Part shown: piece after piece, positions 55,424-64,000 of the stretch
Numbering within the stretch: position 1 is the first letter of the stretch
How the letters are laid out: each line of letters opens with the position of its first letter
From: Amycolatopsis coloradensis
Lineage (GTDB): Bacteria > Actinomycetota > Actinomycetes > Mycobacteriales > Pseudonocardiaceae
Reading direction: 5' to 3'
DNA: 64,000 nt
Assembly: GCF_001953865.1 (NCBI RefSeq)
Contig: NZ_MQUQ01000015.1
Location: 1-64,000 of the forward strand
Notes under the pieces: generated by a model
Told to the model about the DNA's origin: nothing
What the model saw: only the letters and a program-made list of their open reading frames with translations
The model's database searches: none
Program-made: the position numbers and the translations under genes

Positions 55424-55945
55424 ATGTCTGGATCAGCCGGCCGCTCCGGCGCTTCGAAGCCGGGCCGCCGGCGGAGGCGCAGGCGGGGGCGGCGGCTGAC
55501 CACGGTCGACGAAACGTCGGCCGGTGGACTCGTCGTCGACGTCGAACGGGCCAACGCCGCGCTGATCGGACGGCTCGACAGGCACGGCAGACTCCTGTGG
55601 TCGCTGCCGAAGGGCCACATCGAGGACGGTGAAACGCATGCGCAGACCGCGGTGCGCGAGGTGAAGGAGGAGACCGGCATCTCCGCGCGGGTCCTCGAAC
55701 CCCTCGGCACCATCGACTACTGGTTCGTGGCCGAGCGACGACGGGTGCACAAGACGGTGCACCATTTCATCCTGGAATACATCGGTGGCGAACTTTCGGA
55801 CGAAGATGTCGAGGTGACCGAGGTCGCCTGGGTACCGCTCGCCGACCTCGAGACCACCCTCGCCTACTCCGACGAGCGCAAGCTGGTCCGGAAGGCCAAA
55901 GAACTCTTCGCGCAGCAACGCCCAGACCGCCGAGGGAGCACCTGA
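55424..55945 (+). CDS. NUDIX hydrolase
   Basis: A 173-residue protein. The Nudix box is GHIEDGETHAQTAVREVKEE with its continuation TGI, all metal-binding glutamates present. An arginine-rich N-terminus precedes the domain. It hydrolyses nucleoside diphosphate derivatives or capped nucleotides; the exact substrate is unknown. It starts the conserved plus-strand run NUDIX, DUF6049, murJ, pseudokinase, and its stop abuts the next start with no gap. Confidence 0.93.
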   Translation: MSGSAGRSGASKPGRRRRRRRGRRLTTVDETSAGGLVVDVERANAALIGRLDRHGRLLWSLPKGHIEDGETHAQTAVREVKEETGISARVLEPLGTIDYWFVAERRRVHKTVHHFILEYIGGELSDEDVEVTEVAWVPLADLETTLAYSDERKLVRKAKELFAQQRPDRRGST

Positions 55946-58096
55946 GTGAAGCGGCTTGCCGCCACTGTCCTGTCGATCCTGTTCCTGGCTCTGCCCGCGT
56001 TGTTCGGCGCGGTCGCGCAGGCGCAGGAGCAGCCCCGGCTGCGCGTGGACCTCGATCAGCTGAATCCCCGCGTCATCACTTCGATCTCGACGTCGCTCAC
56101 CGTCACCGGCCGCGTCACCAACATCGGCGATCGGCCGATCAGCAAGCTGAGCGTCCGGCTGCAACTGGGCACCCGGTTGCAGACCGAGCAGCAGATCGGC
56201 GACGTGCTCGCCGGCGGCAAGTTCAAGGACCTCGCGGCCACCGAGTTCGTCGACCTCGAACCGGACGTGCTGGAGGCGGGGAAGAGCGCCGGGCTGAACC
56301 TGACCGTCCCGCTCGGCCAGTCCTCGAAGTTCCAGTTCATCCGGCCTGGGGTGTACCCGCTGCTGGTCAACGTCAACGGCACCCCGGAGTTCGGCGGGCC
56401 GGAACGGCTCGCCGCGGTCAGCCTGCTGATGCCGGTGCTCGGCGTCCCCGGCAAGGCGCCCGCGTCGCGTCCGCCGTCGCCGCCGTCGGCGAGCCTGCTG
56501 TGGCCGATCGCGAACAGCACCGTGCACGTCGTCTCGTCCCCGCTCGGCGGGCCGCTGACACTGGCCGACGAGCGGCTGGCGGGCGAACTGGGCCCCGGCG
56601 GGCGGCTGGACTCGCTGGTCGCGGCCGCGCGGACGGCCGAGGCCGACACGAAGGTCTCGTCGTCGTTGTGTCTCGCCATCGACCCCGACCTGGTCGCGAC
56701 CGTGGACGGGATGGCCCGCGGCTACCAGGTCGCCACCGGCGGCGGTCCCGTCGCAGGCAAGGGCGTCGAGAGCGCGAGGAACTGGCTCGGACAGCTGAAG
56801 GCGCTCGTCGCGGGCCGGTGCGTGGTCACCCTCCCGTTCGCCGACGCCGACCTCACCGCGCTGACGAAGGTCCGTGCCGGTGACGCCACCGACACCGCGC
56901 TCATGGCCAGCGCGCTCGGCGGCGCGGCGACGATCAAGAACCTGCTCGGCATCCAGCCGCAGGACGGCGTGCTGTGGCCCGGCGGCGCCCTCGACTCGCA
57001 GACCGTCGAAACGATCGGCAAGGCGGGCGTCAAGACCGTGCTGACCGACTCGGGCAAACTCCAGTCCGATGTCCCGCTTTCGGGTGGGATCTCGATCGAG
57101 GGGACGAACCTCCGCGCGCAGCCGATCGACACGCTGATCGCGTCCGCGCTGAACGGCTCCGGGGGCACCCAGAACGGACTCGGCGCGATCGCCTTCCGGG
57201 CGGGGCTCGGCGGGCAGGCCGCGGGGCAGGAGCGCGCGCAGTTGCTGATCGCGCCGCCGCGGCACTGGGACCCGACCGGTCCCGACCTCACCACGTTCCT
57301 GGAGCGGATGGGCGACTTCTACGCCGCGGGCCTCGTCAAGCCGACCCCGCTGCCCGATCTGCTCGGCGAAAGCCCGTCCGGGACGGCGTCGGTCAACTAC
57401 GACCCGCAGGACGTTTCGGCCGCGACCGGCGGCGACGTCACCGCGAAGATGTCCCAGATCGACAACGAGACCCTCGGCCTGTCGTCGGCGATGACGATGG
57501 ATGCCACCAAACGAGTGAATCCGGCCGATGTGGTCGCTCCCGTCCGGCTCGCCCTCATCCGGGCCACCTCGACCTCGTGGCGCGGCGCGGACGCCGAGAC
57601 CGTCACCGGGAACGCCCGCGGTGACCTCGAGGCGATCCGCAGCCAGGTGACCGTGGAACGGCCGAAGCAGACGATCGCGCTGGCTTCCGGCGCGTCACCG
57701 CTCCCCGCGTACATCACCAACGGCCTCCCGGTCGGCGTCAACGTGCGCACCGTGCTGAAGAACAACGTGGGCCTGCGCCCCACCGAAGCGGTCCCGGAGC
57801 GGACGGTCCCGGCCAACGGCGCGGTCAACCAGCTGCTCCCGGTCGAGGCGCTTCGGGCGGGCCGGTTCAGCGTCGACGTGTCCCTGACCACGCCCGACGG
57901 GACCAAACTCGGCACCGACGCGCGGTTCGAGCTGACCTCCACGGAGTACGGCGCGATCACCATCATCATCACCGTCACCGCGGCGGGCGCGTTGCTGCTG
58001 CTCTCGTCCCGCCGGATCTACCGGAGGATCAAGGACGCGCGTGCCACCCGGACGGACGAAACCACCCCACGTGTGACCGAGGACGCACAGGTTTAA
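55946..58096 (+). CDS. DUF6049 family secreted/membrane protein
   Basis: A 716-residue protein, the equivalent of Rv3909 of M. tuberculosis. Residues 1-27 form a signal peptide, and one transmembrane segment lies near the C-terminus (about 665-690) before a basic tail, so most of the protein is outside the membrane. The position just upstream of murJ, conserved in actinomycetes, suggests a role in envelope assembly. The GTG at 55946 follows the NUDIX stop directly. Confidence 0.87.
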   Translation: MKRLAATVLSILFLALPALFGAVAQAQEQPRLRVDLDQLNPRVITSISTSLTVTGRVTNIGDRPISKLSVRLQLGTRLQTEQQIGDVLAGGKFKDLAATEFVDLEPDVLEAGKSAGLNLTVPLGQSSKFQFIRPGVYPLLVNVNGTPEFGGPERLAAVSLLMPVLGVPGKAPASRPPSPPSASLLWPIANSTVHVVSSPLGGPLTLADERLAGELGPGGRLDSLVAAARTAEADTKVSSSLCLAIDPDLVATVDGMARGYQVATGGGPVAGKGVESARNWLGQLKALVAGRCVVTLPFADADLTALTKVRAGDATDTALMASALGGAATIKNLLGIQPQDGVLWPGGALDSQTVETIGKAGVKTVLTDSGKLQSDVPLSGGISIEGTNLRAQPIDTLIASALNGSGGTQNGLGAIAFRAGLGGQAAGQERAQLLIAPPRHWDPTGPDLTTFLERMGDFYAAGLVKPTPLPDLLGESPSGTASVNYDPQDVSAATGGDVTAKMSQIDNETLGLSSAMTMDATKRVNPADVVAPVRLALIRATSTSWRGADAETVTGNARGDLEAIRSQVTVERPKQTIALASGASPLPAYITNGLPVGVNVRTVLKNNVGLRPTEAVPERTVPANGAVNQLLPVEALRAGRFSVDVSLTTPDGTKLGTDARFELTSTEYGAITIIITVTAAGALLLLSSRRIYRRIKDARATRTDETTPRVTEDAQV

Positions 58097-58179
58097 GTGT
58101 TTCCGGCCGTCGCCGATTACCCTGGGTCGAACGATGCCACCGGGCATCACGTAGCCGAGCACCGAGGATTGGGCGCACG

Positions 58180-60507
58180 TTGGAAAGAGAGCCGGGTGTA
58201 CCGCCCGAGCGTGCAGGCCGTCCCCGGCGCGAAGGTACTCCGCCACCACCCCGTCGCACGGATGGCTCAGCGCGTCGTCCGGAACGGTCAGGACGCCCTG
58301 AACGCGCGGAACGCCGTCAGCCGCCACCGCAGCAGGTCCCCCCGCCCGAACGCGGCGAGCGGCCACGGCGGGCGGTGCCGCCTCCCGATCGGCAGCCGCC
58401 GGTCGACGGTCGCCGTCAGCGTGCCGCCGGCCGTCCCGACGACGAGACGCGGCGGCTGAGGCCGCCACCGAACCAGGCACCGCCGAACCAGGCACCGCCG
58501 CGGAAGACGCCGCCGTCCGTCGTACCCCCGGCGCAGTCGACGCCGCCTCCGCCGACCCGTCGTCAGCAGGTTCCGCCTCCGCAGGGGCAGCCGTCCCAGA
58601 ACCCGCCGCCACGCCGTCCGACGGCGCCACAGACGCCGCAGGCGCTCAATCAGACACCACCCCCGCCGCATCGCGGGCGCCGCCAGCCACCACCGGTCCG
58701 CCCGTGGCAGCAGGACCCGCGCGACGAACCCGACGCGACGCGGTTCATCCCGCGCACCCCCGGCGTCCCGATGGGATCGCGCTGGCCGGTCGCCGACCCC
58801 GATGTCCTCCGCCCGTACGACCAGCTCGCCACGCAGGTCATGCCCGCGATCAAGGACGCGCCGCTGGTCAAACCGCGGCCGGGGGAGACCGGCGAACAGG
58901 ACGTCGCCGCCCCGGCGAAGGCGCCGTCGATCGCGAAGTCCAGCGGCCGGATGGCGATCGCCTCGCTGATCAGCCGCATCACCGGCTTCGCGTGGAAGCT
59001 GCTGCTGGTCGCGGCCATCGGCGCCAAGGTCGAGAACGACTCGTTCAACGTCGCCAACACGATGCCGAACATCATCTTCGAACTGCTGATGGGCGGCGTG
59101 CTGTCCAGCCTCGTGGTCCCGCTGCTCGTGCGGTCGCAGGACGACAAGGACGGGGGCGAGGCCTACACGCAGCGGCTGGTCACGGTGGCGGGCACGCTGC
59201 TCGTCGTCGGGACGGCGATCGCGGTCTTCGCCGCACCCCTGATCACCAAGCTCTACGTCGATGACAACGGGCAGGCGAACCCCGGCCTGGTCACCGCTTT
59301 CGCGTACCTGCTGCTGCCGCAGATCTTCTTCTACGGCGTGTTCGCCCTGCTCTCGGCGATTCTGAACGCGAAGCACATCTTCGGTCCGACGGCCTGGGCG
59401 CCGGTGATCAACAACCTGGTCGTCATCTTCACGATCCTCGTGGTGTGGATCATGCCGGGGGACATCTCGACCAATCCGGTGTCGATCACCGACCCGAAGG
59501 TGCTGACGCTGGGCCTCGGCGTGACCGCGGGCATCGTGGCGCAGTCGGTGCTGCTGATCCCGCCGCTGCTGCGGTCGGGGTTCAAGTTCAAGTGGCGCTG
59601 GGGCATCGACAAGCGCATGAAGGAGTTCGGCGGGCTCGCGCTGTGGACCGTCGGCTACGTCGCCGTCAGCCAGGTCGGCTACACGATCACGACCCGTGTG
59701 CTGACCAGCGGTTCCGAAGGCGGTGTGACCGCGTACAGCAACGCGTGGCTGCTCTTCCAGCTGCCCTACGGCGTCATCGGCGTCTCGCTGCTGACCGCGA
59801 TCATGCCGAGGATGAGCCGTGCGGCCGCGGACGGCGATCACAAGAAGCTGATCGGCGACCTCTCCTACGCCTCCCGGATCTCGACGGTGACCCTCCTGCC
59901 GATTTCCGCCGTGATGACCGTGGTGGGTGGTTCGGTCGGTATCGCCCTGTTCACCTTGGGCAAGGGCCGGGTCGAGGACGCGACACGGCTGGGCGAAGCA
60001 CTGGCGATCTCCGCGTTCGCGCTGCTGCCGTACGCGCTGGTCATGTTGCAGATGCGGGTGTTCTACGCGATGAAGGACGCGCGGACGCCGGTGCTGATCA
60101 TGATCGTGATGACCGTGGTCAAGGTGCCCCTGCTCTACCTGTGCCCCGTGCTGCTGTCGCCGGACAACATCGTGCTCGGCGTGATGATGGTCAACGGCCT
60201 CACGTTCGTCGTCGGCTCGATCCTCGGCCAGGTGTGGCTGTGGGTGACGCTCGGAAATCTCCGGAGCAAGCGGATTCTCGGGGTGATCCTCTTCACGGTG
60301 GTCGCGAGTGTGCTCGGCGTCGGCGCGGCCTGGCTCGCCGGGCAGCTCGTCCCTGACTCATTCGGGCCTACTTTCCATGCCTGGGTGAAACTTCTCCTGC
60401 AGACGGCGGTCGGGATCGTCGTGTCGTTCGGCGTGCTCATGGCCCTGAAAGTCGAGGAACTGAAGCCCGCCACTGCCAGGATCACCCGGCTGATCAAGCG
60501 CGGATAA
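58180..60507 (+). CDS. murJ: lipid II flippase MurJ
   Basis: A 775-residue MviN/MurJ protein. The first 250 residues are cytoplasmic, proline- and arginine-rich and low-complexity; the rest has fourteen predicted membrane segments and the conserved region NTMPNIIFELLMGGVLSSLV. MurJ flips lipid II across the membrane for peptidoglycan synthesis. The C-terminus is short: the pseudokinase that is fused to MurJ in mycobacteria is a separate gene here. The only fitting start is TTG at 58180 with GAGGA upstream. Confidence 0.92.
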   Translation: MEREPGVPPERAGRPRREGTPPPPRRTDGSARRPERSGRPERAERRQPPPQQVPPPERGERPRRAVPPPDRQPPVDGRRQRAAGRPDDETRRLRPPPNQAPPNQAPPRKTPPSVVPPAQSTPPPPTRRQQVPPPQGQPSQNPPPRRPTAPQTPQALNQTPPPPHRGRRQPPPVRPWQQDPRDEPDATRFIPRTPGVPMGSRWPVADPDVLRPYDQLATQVMPAIKDAPLVKPRPGETGEQDVAAPAKAPSIAKSSGRMAIASLISRITGFAWKLLLVAAIGAKVENDSFNVANTMPNIIFELLMGGVLSSLVVPLLVRSQDDKDGGEAYTQRLVTVAGTLLVVGTAIAVFAAPLITKLYVDDNGQANPGLVTAFAYLLLPQIFFYGVFALLSAILNAKHIFGPTAWAPVINNLVVIFTILVVWIMPGDISTNPVSITDPKVLTLGLGVTAGIVAQSVLLIPPLLRSGFKFKWRWGIDKRMKEFGGLALWTVGYVAVSQVGYTITTRVLTSGSEGGVTAYSNAWLLFQLPYGVIGVSLLTAIMPRMSRAAADGDHKKLIGDLSYASRISTVTLLPISAVMTVVGGSVGIALFTLGKGRVEDATRLGEALAISAFALLPYALVMLQMRVFYAMKDARTPVLIMIVMTVVKVPLLYLCPVLLSPDNIVLGVMMVNGLTFVVGSILGQVWLWVTLGNLRSKRILGVILFTVVASVLGVGAAWLAGQLVPDSFGPTFHAWVKLLLQTAVGIVVSFGVLMALKVEELKPATARITRLIKRG

Positions 60508-60586
60508 CGATTCACGCACGGATGGCGCGCGTTCACGCGTCGTATTCTGGGTACCCTCGGTGCGGGAGCTACGCGGGAGAGTTGCG

Positions 60587-62191
60587 GTGGATACGAGACG
60601 GAGCGAACAGGCAGGGGAGGCGAGCCAGGTGGGCATCCGGGCCCAAGGCGGGTCGCTGGCCCCTGGCCGGGTCGTCGGAGACGGCCGGTATCGCCTGCTC
60701 GCACAGTTCGGGGTGGACGAACGGGCCGCCGCGCACCTTTGGCGTGCCCGCGACGGGCAGCTGAAGCGGGATGTGGCGTTGACGCTGCTGGTCGGCGACC
60801 CGGCGGACGCGGAAGCCGCGAGGCTCGCGCGCCGGACGCTGGAGCGTGCCGCGCACGCCTCCAAGTTCGGCCACGGCGGTGTCGCGCGCGTCCTCGACGT
60901 GCTGAGCCTCGGCAGCGGCGTCACCTCGAGCGAAGGTCTGCTCGGTGTCGTCGTGGCGGAATGGACCAAAGGCAGTGACCTGGTCGACCTGGTGTCACAG
61001 CGCCCCGTGGCGCCCGCCGCGGCGGCCAGGATGGTGCAGGCGCTGGCGGAAGCCGTCGACCACGCCCATCAGAACGGTCTCGTCCTCGGCCTCGACCATC
61101 CGCAGCGCCTGCGGCTCACCCCGGACGGCGCGCTGAAGCTCGCCTTCCCGGGTCCACTGCCCGAAGCGACCCTTCGCGACGACGTCAAGGCGCTCGGCGC
61201 TGTGCTGTACCTGCTGCTGACCGGCCGCTGGGCCCTTCCCGGCGGACCTGCCGCGATCCCGGCGGCGCCGCACGCGCCAACCGGCCGCGTCGTCCCGCCG
61301 CGGTCGCTGGTCCCGACGGTCCCGGTCGAACTGTCGTCACTCGCCGTCCGCACCATCGAGGACGGCGGCCATGGCGGTATCCGCACCAGCGCGGCCATCC
61401 TGCGCGTGCTGGGCCAGGTCGCCGAAGCCGAGGAACGCACCCAGCTGATCAAGGCCGTCGGCGAGGAAGAAGCCCCCGTCGAGCCGGACGGCACGGTCTG
61501 GACGACGAAGAAGCCGGTCAAGGACGTCGCTCGGCGCAAGAAGCTGGCGTTCGGCGTGACGGTGCTGGTCGTCGCGACCGTGGTCATCCTGGCCTGGGGC
61601 GGGATGATGCTGATCAACCTGTTCCAGGGCGATTCGAAGTCCAGCGGCCCGCAGATCAACGTCGCCGCGTCGTCGTCTTCGCAGGCTCCGCCACCCTCGG
61701 GCCAGCAGCCCCCGCCCACCCAGCAGCCGCCCTCGGTCCCCGCCTTAGGAGCCGCGGTGAAGCCGTCGGCCGTCGCGGTGTTCAACCCGGGCAGCAAGGG
61801 CGACAGCCCCGGCCGCGCCAAGAACGCGAACGACGGCGATCCGGGCACCTCCTGGAAGACCGACGAGTACGACAAGCAGTTCCCGGTCCTCAAGGACGGC
61901 GTAGGGCTGGTCGTGACCTTCAAGGATCCGATCAACCTCAGCCAGGTCAAGATCGACGCGGGAAGCCCCGGCTCGAAGGTCGAGATCCGCTCCACCGACA
62001 AGAAGAACCCGAAGCTCGACGAGACGAAGGTCGTCGGCGGCGGGGACCTGGCGGCGGGCGAATCGACCATCGCGTTGCAGCAGCCGCAGCAGGGTCAGTA
62101 CTTCATCATCTGGATCACTCGGCTGGGTGAAGACGAGGACGGCAAGTTCATCACCGAACTCAAAGAGCTGACCTTCCTGCCTGCGGGGTGA
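60587..62191 (+). CDS. pseudokinase with extracellular domain, MurJ partner
   Basis: A 534-residue protein. Residues 25-265 have a serine/threonine kinase fold, but the catalytic residues are lost: the VAIK lysine is replaced (DVALTLL), no HRD motif (LGLDHPQRL in its place) and no DFG. One membrane segment lies near 319-341, then a proline-rich linker and an Ig- or discoidin-like extracellular domain with DGDPGTSWKTDEY. In mycobacteria the same unit is part of MviN and is bound by the FHA protein FhaA after phosphorylation; a scaffolding role in cell-wall synthesis is likely. The GTG at 60587 has GGGAGAG upstream. Confidence 0.85.
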   Translation: MDTRRSEQAGEASQVGIRAQGGSLAPGRVVGDGRYRLLAQFGVDERAAAHLWRARDGQLKRDVALTLLVGDPADAEAARLARRTLERAAHASKFGHGGVARVLDVLSLGSGVTSSEGLLGVVVAEWTKGSDLVDLVSQRPVAPAAAARMVQALAEAVDHAHQNGLVLGLDHPQRLRLTPDGALKLAFPGPLPEATLRDDVKALGAVLYLLLTGRWALPGGPAAIPAAPHAPTGRVVPPRSLVPTVPVELSSLAVRTIEDGGHGGIRTSAAILRVLGQVAEAEERTQLIKAVGEEEAPVEPDGTVWTTKKPVKDVARRKKLAFGVTVLVVATVVILAWGGMMLINLFQGDSKSSGPQINVAASSSSQAPPPSGQQPPPTQQPPSVPALGAAVKPSAVAVFNPGSKGDSPGRAKNANDGDPGTSWKTDEYDKQFPVLKDGVGLVVTFKDPINLSQVKIDAGSPGSKVEIRSTDKKNPKLDETKVVGGGDLAAGESTIALQQPQQGQYFIIWITRLGEDEDGKFITELKELTFLPAG

Positions 62192-62222
62192 CCTAAATCA
62201 AAGGATCAGTAGGCTCTCCCGG

Positions 62223-62882
62223 GTGACAGCTGCAGCTCCCACGGACGCGGATCTCATAGCGGCGCACGCCGCCGGTGACCCGCACGCGTTCAGTGAACTG
62301 GTCCAGCGACATCGGGATCGCATGTGGGCGGTCGCCCTGCGCACCGTGCGTGATCCGGAAGAAGCCGCGGACGCCCTTCAGGACGCCTTCATCTCCGCGT
62401 TCCGCGCGGCGGGCAACTTCAGGGCCGAATCGCAAGTCACGACGTGGCTGCACCGCATCGTCGTGAACGCGTGCCTCGACCGCATCCGGCGGGGCAAGGC
62501 AAGACCGACCGTTCCGCTGCCCGAGACCGGGCAGTTCAACGAGCCCGCCTCACCGCGCGACTCGATGTCCGACCGCGAGACGAGCCTTGTGGTCAAGGAA
62601 GCCCTCAATCAGCTTCCCGAAGAGCAACGTGCCCCGATCGTGTTGGTCGACGTCGAGGGATACTCGGTCGCTGAGACGGCGAAGATGCTCGGCATCGCCG
62701 AGGGCACGGTGAAGAGCAGGTGTGCCCGGGGTCGCGGAAAGCTCGCGAAGGTTCTCGGACATCTGCGGAACCCCGATGCTATTGCGAACGTCCCAACTCA
62801 CGAAAGCAAACGAGAGCGCGCCACCCCGCAACGGGGTGCCAGGCGGCCGCAGGGCACGCCGGGTGACGGGGAGGGACGATGA
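62223..62882 (+). CDS. sigM: ECF RNA polymerase sigma factor SigM
   Basis: A 219-residue ECF sigma factor with region 2 at about residues 10-85 (RDPEEAADALQDAFISAFRA) and region 4 at about 125-175 (EGYSVAETAKMLGIAEGTVK). The order with the next membrane protein and trxB matches the sigM-rsmA-trxB block of mycobacteria, which supports the name. The GTG at 62223 gives the family start. The gene overlaps the anti-sigma gene (ATGA). Confidence 0.92.
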   Translation: MTAAAPTDADLIAAHAAGDPHAFSELVQRHRDRMWAVALRTVRDPEEAADALQDAFISAFRAAGNFRAESQVTTWLHRIVVNACLDRIRRGKARPTVPLPETGQFNEPASPRDSMSDRETSLVVKEALNQLPEEQRAPIVLVDVEGYSVAETAKMLGIAEGTVKSRCARGRGKLAKVLGHLRNPDAIANVPTHESKRERATPQRGARRPQGTPGDGEGR

Positions 62883-63664
62883 CAGACGAGAGCAGGGGGA
62901 TCGGTGGGACCGTCGGTCCGCCGTGGTCTGTCGATGTGCTCGCCGACCTGCACGCGGGGGTGCTGGACGAACGAGAGGCGGCCGCACTCTGGCCGTTGGT
63001 GAACGCCGACCCCGAAGCACTGGCGATCATCGAAGCACTTGAAGCGACCACGGCCGACCTCGCGGAACTCGCGAACGAGCCGATCGCACCGATGCCTGCG
63101 GAGTTCGCCGCCCGGATCGACGCGGCACTGGCCGCCGAGATGCGGGCGTCGCCTGCGTTTCAAGGCGCATCTGAAGGGCAGCAGGCGCAGGTCGCCCCGG
63201 TGGTGGACCTCGCGGCCGCACGGCGACGGCGGAACAAGCGGATCGGCTGGGGCGCCGGGATAGCGACCGTGGCCGCGGCGGCCATCGCCGCCATCGCGAT
63301 CGTCGTCCCCACCGCGCGGCAGTCGACGCCGGGCGGCGTCGCGCAGCCCCCGCCCGCACCCACCGGCCCTTCGGTCGACGGCGACGGCGGCGGGGCCGAA
63401 GCGCTTGTCGGCAAGGCTGTCGGGGTCCGCGACTTCGGCTCACTGCAGACCGAAGAGCGGCTCGACGCCTGTGTCGCCGCCGCCGGACTGGACCCCGACG
63501 TGCGACCGGAAGGCATCCGGCCGGTGAACGTGGCGGGCAAGGACGGCGTGATGGTGATCTACACCACAGGCAAGCTCGCCCAGTTCCGCATCGTCGCCTT
63601 CGGTGCCGAGTGCGGCCAGGGCAACTCGTCGGTCCTCTTCGACAAGATCATCGGACCGAAGTAG
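62879..63664 (+). CDS. membrane anti-sigma factor (RsmA-like)
   Basis: A 261-residue protein. The N-terminal 110 residues are helical and cytoplasmic, with VLADLHAGVLDEREAAALWP as a likely sigma-binding start; the zinc-binding HxxxCxxC of ZAS factors is absent. A single membrane segment lies at about 120-145, followed by an extracytoplasmic domain with two cysteines. It should hold SigM inactive, and the coupled start to sigM supports this. Confidence 0.85.
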   Translation: MTDESRGIGGTVGPPWSVDVLADLHAGVLDEREAAALWPLVNADPEALAIIEALEATTADLAELANEPIAPMPAEFAARIDAALAAEMRASPAFQGASEGQQAQVAPVVDLAAARRRRNKRIGWGAGIATVAAAAIAAIAIVVPTARQSTPGGVAQPPPAPTGPSVDGDGGGAEALVGKAVGVRDFGSLQTEERLDACVAAAGLDPDVRPEGIRPVNVAGKDGVMVIYTTGKLAQFRIVAFGAECGQGNSSVLFDKIIGPK

Positions 63665-63666
63665 CA

Positions 63667-63711
63667 GCAAAGGTCCCTTGCTTCCCCCACCCGGCGGCAA
63701 GGGACCTTTGC
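63667..63711. terminator. perfect terminator hairpin with GGGACCTTTGC motif
   Basis: The 15-bp arms GCAAAGGTCCCTTGC and GCAAGGGACCTTTGC are fully complementary, with a 15-base loop. It directly follows the anti-sigma gene stop and is probably its terminator. It shares the GGGACCTT core with the hairpins at 7894-7920 and 17646-17681. Confidence 0.8.
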
Positions 63712-63752
63712 CATCGCCGCCGCAAGGCAGGAGAAGTAGCGCCGGTCACCCC

Positions 63753-63779
63753 GGGAACACCGGCCCCTACGATCGTGTT
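63753..63779 (+). promoter_or_regulatory. SigR/SigH-type promoter of trxB
   Basis: GGGAAC at 63753-63758, an 18-base spacer, then GTT at 63777-63779 match the oxidative-stress sigma factor consensus GGGAAY-N18/19-GTT known for thioredoxin genes in Streptomyces and mycobacteria. It lies 39 bp before the trxB start codon. Confidence 0.65.
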
Positions 63780-63817
63780 GAGCCTGGTGAACAGGTCACT
63801 ACGAGCGGAGGTCACGG

Positions 63818-64000
63818 GTGGCTGCCGAGGAGATCAGGAACCTGATCGTTGTTGGGTCGGGTCCTGCGGGGTACACCGCCGCTGTCTACGCGGCACGAGC
63901 GCAGCTCGAACCGTTGGTGTTCGAGGGCACTCAGTTCGGCGGTGCGTTGATGACGACGACGGAGGTCGAGAACTTCCCCGGCTTCCGCGAAGGCATCCAG
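63818..64000 (+). CDS. trxB: thioredoxin reductase, N-terminal part
   Basis: The first 61 codons of a flavin-dependent thioredoxin reductase, cut by the window edge. The FAD-binding motif VVGSGPAGYTAAVYAARA and the segment TTEVENFPGF are clear. The GTG at 63818 follows GGAGG. The enzyme reduces thioredoxin with NADPH. The redox-stress promoter upstream and the sigM-antisigma genes before it match the conserved actinobacterial order. Confidence 0.93.
   Translation, partial: MAAEEIRNLIVVGSGPAGYTAAVYAARAQLEPLVFEGTQFGGALMTTTEVENFPGFREGIQ

Overview
The window comes from the chromosome of a high-G+C actinomycete, most likely an Amycolatopsis or a close relative in the Pseudonocardiaceae. Codon third positions are almost all G or C, starts are often GTG, and the right end carries the actinobacterial block pcnA, NUDIX hydrolase, DUF6049 protein, murJ, pseudokinase, sigM, anti-sigma factor, trxB, which normally lies near the replication origin. 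No rRNA, CRISPR array or intact insertion sequence was found, and no tRNA could be supported.

Positions 1-24800 hold mostly free-standing metabolic and regulatory units. Three regulator/target pairs share an intergenic region with visible inverted repeats: TetR with an F420-type nitroreductase, MarR with an extradiol dioxygenase, and ROK with an MFS transporter. An MDR oxidoreductase and an S12 serine hydrolase follow the first pair. Two secreted proteins sit at 7997-12500, one of them a roughly 1100-residue chaplin-like repeat protein. A membrane protein, histidine kinase and LuxR-type regulator form an overlapping operon at 12770-15794. Next come a lipoprotein, a DUF1707 protein, enzyme I of the PTS, a ribokinase-like kinase, a possible structured RNA, and a small type VII secretion-like locus on the minus strand (20573-24208) whose YbaB gene is frameshifted.

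Positions 24400-31603 hold a small membrane protein, TetR and SDR genes, leuS, a phytase-like esterase, an SdpI-family protein and a YqgE/AlgH protein. Upstream of leuS is a 12-codon leader rich in leucine codons followed by two strong hairpins, which looks like a leucine attenuator.

Positions 32085-49405 are the most striking part: one co-oriented, tightly packed operon. It encodes a YbaB-like protein, a WXG100-like protein and a 2351-residue effector with a CpnT-like N-terminus, a long Ser/Ala/Pro-rich linker, two ADP-ribosyltransferase-like domains alternating with two papain-fold domains (the first with its catalytic residues lost), and a RelA/SpoT-like C-terminus. Behind it lie a small translationally coupled candidate immunity gene, two TNT-related proteins, two proteins joining an immunity-like domain, an SseB-like domain and a degenerate ADP-ribosylglycohydrolase, and one ADP-ribosylglycohydrolase with intact metal-binding motifs. 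The gene content suggests a contact-dependent or type VII-exported polymorphic toxin with matching detoxifying functions.

Positions 49456-64000 hold a methyltransferase, an orphan histidine kinase, an AAA ATPase plus TOPRIM-like (DUF4276) gene pair that resembles two-gene phage-defence systems, and then the conserved origin-proximal block ending in a truncated trxB behind a SigR/SigH-type promoter.
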